Part shown: piece after piece, positions 17,147 to 26,779 of the stretch
Numbering within the stretch: position 1 is the first letter of the stretch
Layout: every line of letters starts with the position of its first letter
Assembly (NCBI RefSeq): GCF_019249295.1
Contig: NZ_JAESDH010000004.1
Coordinates: 62,001 to 126,000 of the forward strand
From: Alteromonas antoniana
GTDB lineage: Bacteria > Pseudomonadota > Gammaproteobacteria > Enterobacterales > Alteromonadaceae
DNA: 64,000 bases
Direction: 5' to 3'
Translations under genes and position numbers: made by a program
The notes under the pieces: generated by a model
The model's input: only the letters and a program-made list of their open reading frames with translations
What the model was told of the DNA's origin: nothing
Databases searched by the model: none

Positions 17147-18172
17147 GTGCGGAGCTTAAGTATTTTCCTGGCCCTGGCCGGCCTGTTTTCCGTTCCTGTT
17201 TCTGCCGCGCCTGATGCCGCAATGGACCAGTTTGCTGCACTGTATGAGGCTGAGTTAGGCAAGATACAGCCTTGCCGTGAGCCAAAACTGAACCAGTTTA
17301 AGGTGTGCTCACCGCTGCTTCGAAGCGAAGGCAACGCCCCTTTCATCCTTTACGGCGATCAGCCCACCGATAAGGTAGCAGTATTGGTCCACGGGTTAAG
17401 TGACTCCCCGTTTTTTATGCGCGAAATAGCCCGTATTGTGCATGACCAGGGCTATACCGTACTGGTGCCACTCTTGCCGGGCCACGGTCTGCGCGAAGCG
17501 GATGAGGATATGGAAGACTGGGATCTTGCGGAGCGCTGGCAGTCGCATGTAGATGATGTAATGGCTATCGCACAATCGATGGGTAGCACTGTGATTGCCG
17601 GAGGATTTTCCACCGGCGGTGCGCTGGTCGTGCAGCAGGCACTGGATGAGCCTGCAAGCCTGGATGCCGTGATGTTGTTTTCAGGCGCTCTGGCGCTAAG
17701 TGAAAATGCAGAGAGCATGTCGCGTATCTGGGGGATAAAGCTGTTGGCCAGAGTGATTGATGGCAGCTACGTGACACATGGTCCTAACCCCTACAAGTAT
17801 CCGTCGGTAGCCGGGTTTGCCGGACTTGAACTGATGGACATTATTGATGATATCCGTGATCAGCTGGAGGCGGGAAAAAAACTCGATGTGCCGTTGTTTG
17901 CAGCTCATTCTCAGGCTGACAATACCACGCCAATCTCCGGCGTTGAAAACCTGATGGCGCACGCAGAAGGTGATAATACTTTCTTTGTCATTGATGAAAG
18001 TTACCAGCTTTGTCATGCAGATCTGGTGGTGAATTCACCATTGTTGATGGAGATGCGTTTTAACCGCACGCTGGTAAATGAAACCGAAGAGTGTGCTGTT
18101 CCCAAAGCCAATCCATTATTCCGCCAAATGCAGATGATGCTGGAAAGCTTCCTGCAAACCAGTATCCGGTAA
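17147..18172 (+). CDS. Exported alpha/beta hydrolase (lipase/esterase-like)
   Basis: A 341-residue secreted hydrolase of the serine lipase/esterase superfamily, close to the monoglyceride-lipase-like group. A signal peptide ends near VSAAPDA (about 22). The oxyanion HG is at 82-83 and the nucleophile elbow GFSTG has Ser155. PLLPGHG near 108-114 is typical of monoacylglycerol lipase-like proteins. The catalytic Asp and His are probably in SQADNTTP and in CHADLV, both present. GTG was chosen as start because AAGGAG lies five bases before it. The substrate is unknown. It converges with the PepSY/efflux operon. Confidence 0.85.
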   Translation: MRSLSIFLALAGLFSVPVSAAPDAAMDQFAALYEAELGKIQPCREPKLNQFKVCSPLLRSEGNAPFILYGDQPTDKVAVLVHGLSDSPFFMREIARIVHDQGYTVLVPLLPGHGLREADEDMEDWDLAERWQSHVDDVMAIAQSMGSTVIAGGFSTGGALVVQQALDEPASLDAVMLFSGALALSENAESMSRIWGIKLLARVIDGSYVTHGPNPYKYPSVAGFAGLELMDIIDDIRDQLEAGKKLDVPLFAAHSQADNTTPISGVENLMAHAEGDNTFFVIDESYQLCHADLVVNSPLLMEMRFNRTLVNETEECAVPKANPLFRQMQMMLESFLQTSIR

Positions 18173-18229
18173 CAACGCCCCACTGATGCCGCGAATACTG
18201 GTTATTTGCGGCTGCGTTGTCTTAAACGG

Positions 18230-18970
18230 TTACAGGCTCGCTTGGGCTGGGCTCGGTTTGCGAGGATACCTGCGGCTGAATCTGGCTTTTTGGATCCTGA
18301 ACAGCCACCAAATCCCCGTTAGCGTTAACAATAATGCCATCAACCCAAACAGTTGCGAAAACAGATTATTGAAGCTGCCTTCATTCGCATAATCCATAAA
18401 GTGTAGTTTGAACATGAGATTTCGCAAGCGGCGTGGATCATCCACATGCGCAATTATCTGTGCCGTGTCTGCACGCAAATATATGGTAGTGGCAAGCGCA
18501 TCGTCCATTGTCACGGCCCAGGCTGCATTGCGGTAGCCGGGGATTTCCGCTACCGGGCTCTCTGTTAATCTCACTGAAAGCACGTTGCCCGGACCAGAAT
18601 AAGAGCGTTGTGCCTGCGCTTTTATCATCGACTCGTCCAGTTGCACCGGCGTGCCGGTAAACGCGTTAAATACAGCCGTATCTCTTGGCTGAGAAGCGTG
18701 CGCGGAAGTATGACGTTCAACCAGATAAAAGGGCATATCCTGTAAATAAAAAAGGCGTACGGCTTTGGCGTTTTTTACCGGTAGCGACGCGATGTCTGCA
18801 AGCCGCGCCGGGGGCTCTTGATGCCCGGGCTCGATAGGTTGGCGATAGGTATTTCCTGCGGCTTTACTATGATCAGCGAGCGCGAAGTACAGCCCGGTCC
18901 CTAACCAGATAACAAGCTGAGTGGCGACAACAAGTGACAGCCATTTGTGCCAGCGGCGAAAATTCATCAT
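18230..18970 (-). CDS. PepSY domain membrane protein, second of a pair
   Basis: A 246-residue inner-membrane protein at the end of the copper efflux operon. It starts MMNFRRWHKWLSLVVATQLVIWLG, an N-terminal helix with the FRRWHKW motif of PepSY-TM proteins; a PepSY-like periplasmic region follows (about 60-190) and a C-terminal helix (about 205-230, GLMALLLTLTGIWWLF). The start overlaps the stop of the preceding PepSY gene as ATGA; an ATG 12 bases upstream is also possible. Some PepSY-TM proteins take part in transmembrane electron transfer to metals, but conserved haem-type residues are not certain here. Translational coupling argues for a role with its partner. Confidence 0.8.
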   Translation of the reverse strand: MMNFRRWHKWLSLVVATQLVIWLGTGLYFALADHSKAAGNTYRQPIEPGHQEPPARLADIASLPVKNAKAVRLFYLQDMPFYLVERHTSAHASQPRDTAVFNAFTGTPVQLDESMIKAQAQRSYSGPGNVLSVRLTESPVAEIPGYRNAAWAVTMDDALATTIYLRADTAQIIAHVDDPRRLRNLMFKLHFMDYANEGSFNNLFSQLFGLMALLLTLTGIWWLFRIQKARFSRRYPRKPSPAQASL

Positions 18971-19674
18971 CCCTTTATCCATTTTTTTACCGGGCGTTTG
19001 ACATGAAATATTGTGAGGTGTGCGCCCATCAGGGCAGCGCATAATCCCGAGAAGGCGAAAATTAGCAGAAACAGGTTGCCGACGTCAGCGCCGTCATCCC
19101 AGTCCATAATGTGCAAACGCCACATCCAGTCAAAGGCCCTCCAGAACACATGCCTTGCTGTCACTATCTCACCCGTTAGTGCGCTCACGTACAGCGTCGG
19201 TGACGTCCAGCCTTCAAACGTCACTTGCCAGTATGGCAGGTGGCGGGAACTGACTTCTTCGGGACCATTGGCAATAAAAAGTGTTACCTCTACAACCGAC
19301 ACTTTCGCCTTCATCGATGCCAGCGCAACGGCCTCGGCCTGCGATTGCGAAAGTTGAGGTATCGCCTCGCCACTGGTGGCATTTACCATGGTCCAGGTGT
19401 TGTCGTCAGTCTGTCTGAAACGGTAAACGGGGAGGCCAGCGTGCATACTCAGCGAGACATCACTGGCCTTAGGGTATTCAGATAGCAACGCAGTGACAGA
19501 GACCTTCACTTGTTGCCAGTCGATATCAGGTTTTTGCTGCGTGGTCAGAGTCTCGCCATGGATAAAATGGATGTCGGTGATCACCATGTACAGGCCACTG
19601 GCCGTCCATAATAAAAACTGCAGACCGGTAAAAAGCATTATCCGGCGGTGCCAGCGTCGTGAAAACGCAATCAT
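18967..19674 (-). CDS. PepSY domain membrane protein, first of a pair
   Basis: A 235-residue inner-membrane protein with an N-terminal helix preceded by FSRRWHRRIMLF (residues 4-35), a periplasmic PepSY-like part (about 40-180) and a C-terminal helix region (about 185-220, VGNLFLLIFAFSGLCAALMG). Both it and the next gene have the same layout, so they look like an old duplication. Its start overlaps the stop of the CusA-like pump by four bases, which places it in the metal efflux operon. The function within the operon is unknown; metal reduction or maturation of the efflux system are only suggestions. Confidence 0.8.
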   Translation of the reverse strand: MIAFSRRWHRRIMLFTGLQFLLWTASGLYMVITDIHFIHGETLTTQQKPDIDWQQVKVSVTALLSEYPKASDVSLSMHAGLPVYRFRQTDDNTWTMVNATSGEAIPQLSQSQAEAVALASMKAKVSVVEVTLFIANGPEEVSSRHLPYWQVTFEGWTSPTLYVSALTGEIVTARHVFWRAFDWMWRLHIMDWDDGADVGNLFLLIFAFSGLCAALMGAHLTIFHVKRPVKKWIKG

Positions 19675-22600
19675 GAATTTGTCTCTCCTGACAAACGTCG
19701 AACTCTGACGAGGTAATAGGCGGCTGGTAGCACCAATAAGGTCAGCACCACAGCACTGGCCATGCCGCCTACCATCGGCGTAGCTATTCTGCTCATGACT
19801 TCAGCCCCGGTGCCATCTGCAAACAATATAGGTAGCAACCCAATAATGATAGTGGCTGATGTCATCATAACGGGACGAACGCGTAATCCCGCTCCGTCCA
19901 GTACCGCCTGTCGAAGCTGTTTCTCTGTGGGTGCAGTTCCACTTTCCCTCGCTTGCGCTAGCAGCGTCTCAAAGGATTGATTCAGGTAAACCAGCATGAT
20001 TACACCAATTTCTACTGCTACTCCCGCAAGTGCAATAAAGCCCACACCTACCGCGACCGAGAAGTTGTAGGAGAGAGCGACCATCAACCAGATACCGCCA
20101 AGCAGTGCCAGTGGAAGCGAAGTCATAATCAACAGCACCTCGGTAACCCGGCGGAAATTCAGGTACAGCAACACTACAATAATGGCCAACGTCAGCGGTA
20201 CCACATAAGTCAGCTTCGCTTTTGCGCGCTCCATGTATTCGTATTGCCCTGACCAGGTCAGAGAATAGCCGGGGGGGAGTGCTATTTTTTCCGCCACGCG
20301 CGCGCGGGCCTGCTGCACATAGGTGCCAACATCTACCTTCTCAATATCAACGAACACCCAGCCATTCACCCGCGCGTTCTCGCTCTTTATGCCCGGCGGG
20401 CCGTCTTCGATATAGACGTTGGCAACGTCACCAAGCGCAATGCGCGCGCCCTGAGGCGTCACCACGGGCAGTCGGCGTAACGACTCAGGAGAGTCACGAT
20501 ATTCCTGCGGATAACGCAGATTCACCGGATAGCGCTCCAACCCCTCTACAGTTTGCGTAACGTTCATTCCACCGATAGCGGTGGCAACGACCTGCTGTAT
20601 ATCGGCTACATTCAGCCCATAGCGGGCCGCTTTACGTCGCTGAATATCAACGCGCAGGTAGCGGCCACCGGCAACGCGTTCGGAATACACAGACGCTGTG
20701 CCTTCCACTTCTCCGATGACCGCTTCCAGTTCCTTACCGATTTGCTGAATGACGCTTAGCTCCGGACCGGCCACCTTTATGCCGACAGGCGTTTTGATAC
20801 CGGTGGCAAGCATATCGATGCGGGTTTTAATCGGCATCACCCAGGCGTTGGTCAGTCCGGGAAACTTCACCAGTGCATCCAGTTCGGCTTTGAGTTTGTC
20901 AGTGGTCATCCCTTCACGCCATTCATCGCGGGGCTTGAGCTGAATAAAGGTTTCGATCATGGTCAGCGGAGCCGGGTCGGTTGCGGTTTCTGCGCGGCCG
21001 ACTTTACCAAAAACGGTTTTCACTTCCGGTACCGTGCTAATGAGTTTATCGGTCTGTTGCAACAACTCCCGGGCCTTACCGATTGACAGTCCCGGATAGG
21101 TGGTAGGCATGTACATCAAATCGCCCTCGTCCAGCGGTGGCATAAACTCACTGCCTATTTTTGTGATGGGGGTGAACCCCACTACGGTAACAACGACGGC
21201 CAGCAACAATGTGATTTTGGGCCAGTGTAAGACCACTTTGAGAACCGGTAAGTAGAGTGCCTTTAGCAGTCGGTTTACCGGGTTTTTCTCCTCAGCAACA
21301 ATTTTGCCCCGAATAAAATAGCCCATCAGTACCGGCACCAGTGTGATTGCCAATGCTGCCGCTGCTGCCATGGCGTAGGTTTTGGTAAAGGCCAAAGGCA
21401 GAAACATACGGCCTTCCTGCGCTTCAAGGGTAAATACCGGCAAAAACGAAACGGTGATGATTAATAAAGAGAAAAACAACGCCGGACCGACTTCACTGGC
21501 TGAACGGATTACGATTTCCCAGCGATTTTCTTTCGTCAGCGGCGTTTTCTCTATGTGTTTATGCATGTTTTCAATCATGACAATCGCACCGTCGACCATT
21601 GCGCCGATAGCAATCGCAATGCCACCCAGTGACATGATGTTGGCATTAATGCCCTGAAGATGCATGATGATAAAGGCGGTCAGGATGCCAATGGGTAAAC
21701 ATATGATGGCTACCAGCGAAGAGCGCACGTGGAATAAGAACGCAATACACACCAGCGCGACCACAATGAACTCTTCCAGTAGTTTCTGCCAGAGGTTGTC
21801 AACCGCATTGCCGATCAAGCCGGAGCGGTCATACACTGTCACGACTTCGACGCCCTCCGGCAGGCTGGCTTTGAGCTCTTCGAGACGGGCTTTAACGCCA
21901 TCAATGGTTTTTTGGGCGTTCTCGCCAAAACGCATGACCACAATGCCGCCTACGGTTTCGCCTTCACCGTTTAATTCAGCAATGCCTCGTCGCATTTGTG
22001 GTCCAAGCGTAACCCTGGCAATATCGCCTATAGTCAGTGGGGTGCCTTGCGCATTCATGCCCAGCGGGATTTGGCGGATATCGTCTTTGCTTTTTATATA
22101 TCCGGAGGCGGTCACCATATATTCGGCTTCTGCCATTTCTATAACAGAGGCGCCGGTTTCCTGATTGCCACGGCGAAGCGCGGTTTGCACCTGTGTCAGA
22201 GGGATAGCGTACGCGCGCAGTTTATCCGGTGATACCTGCACCTGATATTGCTTAACCATGCCGCCTACGGGGGCCACTTCAGAGACGCCTTCCACTGACT
22301 GTAATTCGTATTTTAAGAACCAGTCCTGAATGCTGCGAAGTTCACTGATATCGTGCTGGCCGGTGCGATCAATCAGCGCATACAAGTAAACCCAGCCCAC
22401 CCCGGTGGCGTCCGGGCCAAGTTGCGGTTTTGCCGTTTCAGGAAGCATTGGCGCGACCTGACTTAAGTATTCCAGAACCCGGCTACGTGCCCAGTACAGG
22501 TCAGTATCTTCATCGAAAATGACATACACAAAGGAATCGCCAAAAAAGCTGAACCCGCGCACGGTTTTTGCGCCTGGCACCGAAAGCATCGCGGTGGTCA

Positions 22601-22805
22601 GCGGGTAGGTGACCTGGTCCTGCACTACCTGTGGCGCTTGTCCGGGGTAACTGGTTTTTACAATTACCTGCACATCAGACAAGTCGGGGATAGCATCCAC
22701 CGGTGTTTCTTTAAGTGAGTAGATACCCGCTCCGACCAGAATCAAAGTGGCAAGAACCACAAAAAAGCGGTTGTGCACCGACCAGCGGATGATCGCGGCA
22801 ATCAT
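19671..22805 (-). CDS. cusA: CusA/CzcA family heavy-metal RND efflux pump
   Basis: A 1044-residue inner-membrane proton/metal antiporter of the HME-RND family, pumping Cu(I)/Ag(I)-type cations through a tripartite complex. It has the expected twelve helices with two periplasmic domains. Family marks include the N-terminal DAIPDLSDVQVIV, the TM4 segment GAMVDGAIVMIENMHKH and the porter segment VMPIKTRIDMLATGIKTPVG, as in CusA. The company of DUF411 and CusF-like domains supports copper/silver over cobalt-zinc-cadmium. It overlaps the adaptor gene upstream and the PepSY gene downstream by four bases each. Confidence 0.93.
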   Translation of the reverse strand: MIAAIIRWSVHNRFFVVLATLILVGAGIYSLKETPVDAIPDLSDVQVIVKTSYPGQAPQVVQDQVTYPLTTAMLSVPGAKTVRGFSFFGDSFVYVIFDEDTDLYWARSRVLEYLSQVAPMLPETAKPQLGPDATGVGWVYLYALIDRTGQHDISELRSIQDWFLKYELQSVEGVSEVAPVGGMVKQYQVQVSPDKLRAYAIPLTQVQTALRRGNQETGASVIEMAEAEYMVTASGYIKSKDDIRQIPLGMNAQGTPLTIGDIARVTLGPQMRRGIAELNGEGETVGGIVVMRFGENAQKTIDGVKARLEELKASLPEGVEVVTVYDRSGLIGNAVDNLWQKLLEEFIVVALVCIAFLFHVRSSLVAIICLPIGILTAFIIMHLQGINANIMSLGGIAIAIGAMVDGAIVMIENMHKHIEKTPLTKENRWEIVIRSASEVGPALFFSLLIITVSFLPVFTLEAQEGRMFLPLAFTKTYAMAAAAALAITLVPVLMGYFIRGKIVAEEKNPVNRLLKALYLPVLKVVLHWPKITLLLAVVVTVVGFTPITKIGSEFMPPLDEGDLMYMPTTYPGLSIGKARELLQQTDKLISTVPEVKTVFGKVGRAETATDPAPLTMIETFIQLKPRDEWREGMTTDKLKAELDALVKFPGLTNAWVMPIKTRIDMLATGIKTPVGIKVAGPELSVIQQIGKELEAVIGEVEGTASVYSERVAGGRYLRVDIQRRKAARYGLNVADIQQVVATAIGGMNVTQTVEGLERYPVNLRYPQEYRDSPESLRRLPVVTPQGARIALGDVANVYIEDGPPGIKSENARVNGWVFVDIEKVDVGTYVQQARARVAEKIALPPGYSLTWSGQYEYMERAKAKLTYVVPLTLAIIVVLLYLNFRRVTEVLLIMTSLPLALLGGIWLMVALSYNFSVAVGVGFIALAGVAVEIGVIMLVYLNQSFETLLAQARESGTAPTEKQLRQAVLDGAGLRVRPVMMTSATIIIGLLPILFADGTGAEVMSRIATPMVGGMASAVVLTLLVLPAAYYLVRVRRLSGETNS

Positions 22806-24556
22806 GGCTGTCCTCCCTGATGTGCACGGTGCGTGTCGTGATTTTCCGCGCTACCGGCGTTATCTGATTGATGCGTTAGTTCTGTGATCACGAAGTCCTC
22901 GCCCACTTCGAAGGTAAAGCGAACGCTGTCACCTGTCGCATAGGCCGACATATCAATATGGTCTGCGACGGTAAAGTCCATCGTGGCGGGTGGTCGGTTC
23001 CACTTCTCAATCGCCTCACGATGGATCGTCATCACACGCTGGCCGGCATCAATGGCTTCAATTTCGCCATTAACGGTGGCTTGCGAGGCAGTGTTATCGT
23101 CTTTGGTGCTCATGATGTGGATACCGCTTATGCGGTAGTTACCGTCCTCAGCCTTGGTTATTTCCATATGCAGTGACACCGCATTGGCCAGAGCCTCAAT
23201 ATCCACATTGTCATCCACGGTAAAATCCATTGTCATGGCAGGCCAGTCCCACTCAGGGACGGGCGCGTGACTGATGGTAGCCATGCGATGCGCCGCTATG
23301 ACGCGTTGAACTTCACCCTCAACCCATACCGATGGCGGCTGGCTGCTGTCTGACATGCGCAGAAAGTCTGACGTTTTGCTGGACTCCGAATCAATGAGGA
23401 ACTGCGCAGAGATCACCACAATGTCGTCTTTCATCAGGCCGTCGAGGATCTGAATCTGCTCGCCATTGGCGCGGCCGGTGGTGACTTCGACAGATTTAAA
23501 TTTGCCATCCCCTTTCGCCAGTACGACCCGTTCCTGACTGCCTGTGCTTATCACGGCCGAACGCGGGACCAGCAGGGTGCTTTCACCCTGTTGGGCGTGA
23601 ATGGTCAGTTGGGCGAACATATTGGGTTTCAGCGCATCGTTATCATTGTCGAAGGCGAGCCTCACGCGTAACGTCCGGGTCGTCGGGTTCAATGACGGAT
23701 AAACGTAGTCCACCTGACCTTCCCAGACTTTTCCGGGCAGGTAGTCAAGTGTCATCGTCACGGTCTGGCCTGCCTCAATAAGTGCGGTGTCACTTTCAAA
23801 GACCTCAGCCTCAACCCATACTGAGTCCAGTTTACCAATGCTCATTACCGTGGTGCCCGGCTTGACATAAAAGCCTTCCCGCACCTGCAGCGCATCAACC
23901 ACGCCGGATTGAGGGGCATAAAAGGTTACGGTTTGTTCAACGGTACGGGTTTTGGTGAGCCTGTCGATGAACTGTGACGAGAGCTGGAGTGCAGCTAATC
24001 TGTCCCTGGCTGCCCGAATTAAGGTGCTGTCAGCACGCTTCAGGGCTATCAGGTATTCTTCCTGTGCATTCACCAGTTGCGGTGAGTAAAGGGTATAGAG
24101 GGGGGTATTTTTCTCAACGGGATCTCCCTGCGCTTTTACAAACAGGGAATCAATCCAGCCTTCCACCCGCGGATGAATATGCACCAGGTTGTCTTCGTTA
24201 TACTGCACGTAGCCGACGGTGTTAATTCGTGTGTCCAGCACGCCTGAAGTGACGGCTGCCGTCTTGACGCCGAGGTTGTTGACCACCGTGGGTGAGACAG
24301 AGACGGTGCCCGGGCTGTCCTCACTACGACTGTCATCGGCGTAGACTGGTACCAGATCCATGCCCATTGGTGACTTACCGGGCCCATCGCGACGGTAACT
24401 GTCGTCCATGGGGGCAACCCAATAAAGTGGTTTCTCCTCTTTGCTTTCACCTGAGTAGTCTGTGGCGATTTTCGTGCTTTGGTAATAGGATACCGACACG
24501 CCTCCTATGACAATGCCGACCACGGCTGTGGCGATAATAGTCAACGACGTTTTCAT
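22802..24556 (-). CDS. cusB: CusB-like RND adaptor with two C-terminal CusF-like domains
   Basis: Membrane-fusion protein linking the pump to the outer-membrane channel, 584 residues. An N-terminal anchor is followed by a heavy-metal-binding-like segment (about 46-74, YWVAPMDD...GKSPMGMDLVP) lacking the usual cysteines, then the adaptor core (about 85-400). Two CusF-like domains follow at about 409-482 and 493-562. The first keeps the Cu/Ag ligands His430, Trp438, Met441 and Met443 (SHAPVPEWDWPAMTMDF). The second keeps His512 and Met526 but has Arg521 and Ala524 in place of the Trp and first Met. CusF is normally a separate periplasmic chaperone; here it is fused to the adaptor. Confidence 0.92.
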   Translation of the reverse strand: MKTSLTIIATAVVGIVIGGVSVSYYQSTKIATDYSGESKEEKPLYWVAPMDDSYRRDGPGKSPMGMDLVPVYADDSRSEDSPGTVSVSPTVVNNLGVKTAAVTSGVLDTRINTVGYVQYNEDNLVHIHPRVEGWIDSLFVKAQGDPVEKNTPLYTLYSPQLVNAQEEYLIALKRADSTLIRAARDRLAALQLSSQFIDRLTKTRTVEQTVTFYAPQSGVVDALQVREGFYVKPGTTVMSIGKLDSVWVEAEVFESDTALIEAGQTVTMTLDYLPGKVWEGQVDYVYPSLNPTTRTLRVRLAFDNDNDALKPNMFAQLTIHAQQGESTLLVPRSAVISTGSQERVVLAKGDGKFKSVEVTTGRANGEQIQILDGLMKDDIVVISAQFLIDSESSKTSDFLRMSDSSQPPSVWVEGEVQRVIAAHRMATISHAPVPEWDWPAMTMDFTVDDNVDIEALANAVSLHMEITKAEDGNYRISGIHIMSTKDDNTASQATVNGEIEAIDAGQRVMTIHREAIEKWNRPPATMDFTVADHIDMSAYATGDSVRFTFEVGEDFVITELTHQSDNAGSAENHDTHRAHQGGQP

Positions 24557-25869
24557 TGCGTTACTCCTTGCGCCGTGGTGCCTGAGGCATTCTGTTCAGT
24601 GGCGGCGTAATAGGATAAGCGGGCGTACTCCCGGTAAATATCTCCCTCAATGGCCAGTGCCGCGAGGTGTGCGTTTAGCTGTGCAATACGAGCCCGCACC
24701 ACCTCGGCAAAATCACCATCGTCATTGGTATAAGAGGTAAGGGCGGCGTCGGCCTGTTCAGCGGTTTGAGAGAGTAACCTGTTCTGGTACAACTGCTTGC
24801 GTTCAGCCAGACGGATAAGCGTGTTGTTGGCAGTGCGCACTCTCGCAAGCATGTTTCGCAGTGCCAGACGCTGTTCGGTAACGACAGATTGTGCCTCTGC
24901 CACCGATGCGCTCACTTCACTGTCCTGCTTTACGCTACTGAAAAGCGGCAGCTGTACACTAACGCCGACGCTGAAAAAGTCAGTCCGATCCATCCCCTGA
25001 GGACTGTCATCCCGCAGCGCATAGCTGGCATTCACGCCCCACATCGGTTTATGAGCCTGCCTGGCCAGGGTAACGCCTTTATCAGCGATGGCCTGGCGTA
25101 CCTCAATCTGACGCAGTCTCGGATGCTGACGTAAAGTCGCAATGCGCGCTTCCTCTGTCATTGCCAATAGTCTGGCCGCGCCGGGGAACAGCGCTTGTGT
25201 TGAAGATGGCTCCGGAAATGTGGTCTGTGTCGAAATAGTAATCCATTCAGAAAGCCTTGCCAGTGCGGCGTCGCGTTGTTGCCGGGCTACGGTCAGGCGG
25301 TCTGCCAGTTGCACCAGTTCTAACTGGGCGCGGATCACATCCTGTTGCCGGGTTTTGCCAAGCGCTGAGCGGTAGCCAGCTTCGGCGACATCAACCATTT
25401 GCTCAAACAGCGACGTGTCTTTCTCAATCAGCGCCAGCGTTTCTGTGGCTTGCCAGGCATCAAACCACAGCACCGCAACTGTGCTTCTGACCTCTGCGCG
25501 GCGTGCCTCACGCATTAACGGGTAGGCGTTGGCCTGCAATTGTAATTGTGACTGTCGTATAGCACGCGTGTCGCCGCGGGGAAAAGACTGACTGATACCG
25601 GCTTTAAGCTGCGTCATGTTCTCTTGTGCAAACGAAAAACTGTCGGTGGGTAAGTTAACCACACCCAAGGACAGCATGGGGTCGGGCAGGGCCGTTACCC
25701 CCTCACTGCGAGCCTCGACAGCCCGCTGTTGTAACTGGTTTCCGTCGTGCCAGGGATCTGACGTCACTGCCTGAGCAATGGCGTCCTGCAGAGGCAGCGA
25801 TTGGGCAGCCTGAAGCGGAGAATTTATCACTGACATAGCTGAGAGTAGAATGAGTATGTACCTTGTCAT
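24553..25869 (-). CDS. cusC: TolC-family outer-membrane channel of the metal efflux system
   Basis: A 438-residue outer membrane factor with a signal peptide (1-22, ending PLQAAQ) and the two long alpha-helical repeats typical of TolC proteins (for example LRQIEVRQAIADKGVTLARQ). It forms the exit duct of the CusABC-type complex. It overlaps the DUF411 gene upstream (ATGA) and the adaptor gene downstream by four bases. Length and position fit the CusC/CzcC group; the symbol is by analogy. Confidence 0.9.
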   Translation of the reverse strand: MTRYILILLSAMSVINSPLQAAQSLPLQDAIAQAVTSDPWHDGNQLQQRAVEARSEGVTALPDPMLSLGVVNLPTDSFSFAQENMTQLKAGISQSFPRGDTRAIRQSQLQLQANAYPLMREARRAEVRSTVAVLWFDAWQATETLALIEKDTSLFEQMVDVAEAGYRSALGKTRQQDVIRAQLELVQLADRLTVARQQRDAALARLSEWITISTQTTFPEPSSTQALFPGAARLLAMTEEARIATLRQHPRLRQIEVRQAIADKGVTLARQAHKPMWGVNASYALRDDSPQGMDRTDFFSVGVSVQLPLFSSVKQDSEVSASVAEAQSVVTEQRLALRNMLARVRTANNTLIRLAERKQLYQNRLLSQTAEQADAALTSYTNDDGDFAEVVRARIAQLNAHLAALAIEGDIYREYARLSYYAATEQNASGTTAQGVTQ

Positions 25870-26351
25870 CAGAACTGGTCCTCATAGCTTGCGATGTGGG
25901 CGAATACGCTGGCGGTGCCGTCGGTATGAAGAAGCATGATGTTATAGGGGGTAAAGCGATCGCCCATCTCCATACCCGGGCTACCCGCTGGCATACCGGG
26001 TACGGAGAGGCCAATGGCGTTTTCAGGCGCAGAGGCCAGAAACGCATCGATATAGCGCGCTGGTACATGGCCTTCAAACACATAACCCTCTGAAGAAAAT
26101 GCGGTATGGCACGAGCGATAGGCAGGAGCGATACCGGCATCCCGCTTTAACACATCAAGGTAGGGCAGGTCCTGACTGGCGACAGAGACACCGGATTGCG
26201 TTAAATGCGAGATCCATTTTTTACAGCATCCACAGGAGGCCGTTTTAAAAACATCAAGGTGTACTGATGCCTTTGTTTGCAGCGAAGAAGAGGCAAATGT
26301 CATTGGGGCAAAAAAACTGGCAAAGATGCCAAGCATGGCGATAAATTTCAT
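25869..26351 (-). CDS. DUF411 periplasmic metal-binding protein
   Basis: A 160-residue exported protein (signal peptide ending TFASS, about residue 22) of the DUF411 family, found with copper resistance genes. The motif KTASCGCCKKW (about 36-46) offers two or three cysteines for Cu(I); a conserved His/Met-containing core follows (GHVPARYIDAFL, VPGMPAGSPGMEMGD). It probably binds or passes copper in the periplasm; the exact mechanism is not established. Its stop overlaps the start of the TolC-type gene, so the two are translationally coupled. Confidence 0.9.
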   Translation of the reverse strand: MKFIAMLGIFASFFAPMTFASSSLQTKASVHLDVFKTASCGCCKKWISHLTQSGVSVASQDLPYLDVLKRDAGIAPAYRSCHTAFSSEGYVFEGHVPARYIDAFLASAPENAIGLSVPGMPAGSPGMEMGDRFTPYNIMLLHTDGTASVFAHIASYEDQF

Positions 26352-26431
26352 GGAAAAATCCCGGCTAAATCAAATACTCAACCCACCTTTTCAGGAGGAA
26401 CAACACAGATTTTGGGCGCAATTACCCTGTG

Positions 26432-26779
26432 TTATGCGTAAATGGGTGGCCGGAAAAGGCTTGAAGACATTGTGACCGGACTGGGGATCTGCATAGCAAA
26501 ACGTGGCGCGTCACGCAGCAGATGCAAAGAGGTCGGAGGCTGTGTAAGCAGGCTGGGCGTGCTGTGACACAAATCCTGCGGACACTGACACTCGGTTTCA
26601 CAACAATCCATATCGCCATTGCCTTTGTTTGACGACATAGCGTGATGGGCGTCAGCCATTGTATCGGAGGCCATGGACGCGGCCATTCCGTGCTGTTCAC
26701 AATGCTCAGTGATTGACGCGGTTGCCTGTTGGGCAAGCATCATTGTCATGATAAGCATAGTAATCAGTAAGCGGGAAAT
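26432..26779 (-). CDS. Small Cys/His/Met-rich exported protein, probable metal binder (CopL-like)
   Basis: First gene of the efflux operon. The frame has no well-placed ATG/GTG/TTG. GGAGGA at 26787-26792 is seven bases before an ATT codon at 26779, giving ISRLLITMLIMTMMLAQQATA, a proper signal peptide with an Arg. The next ATG would lose the Arg and lie 28 bases from the ribosome site; a TTG at 26794 overlaps it. The mature part is rich in ligands (HCEQHGM, ADAHHAM, MDCCETECQCPQDLC) and ends FRPPIYA. Small proteins like this often precede cus-type operons; a metal-sensing leader or periplasmic binder role is inferred. Length is about 115 residues. Confidence 0.72.
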   Translation of the reverse strand: MSRLLITMLIMTMMLAQQATASITEHCEQHGMAASMASDTMADAHHAMSSNKGNGDMDCCETECQCPQDLCHSTPSLLTQPPTSLHLLRDAPRFAMQIPSPVTMSSSLFRPPIYA

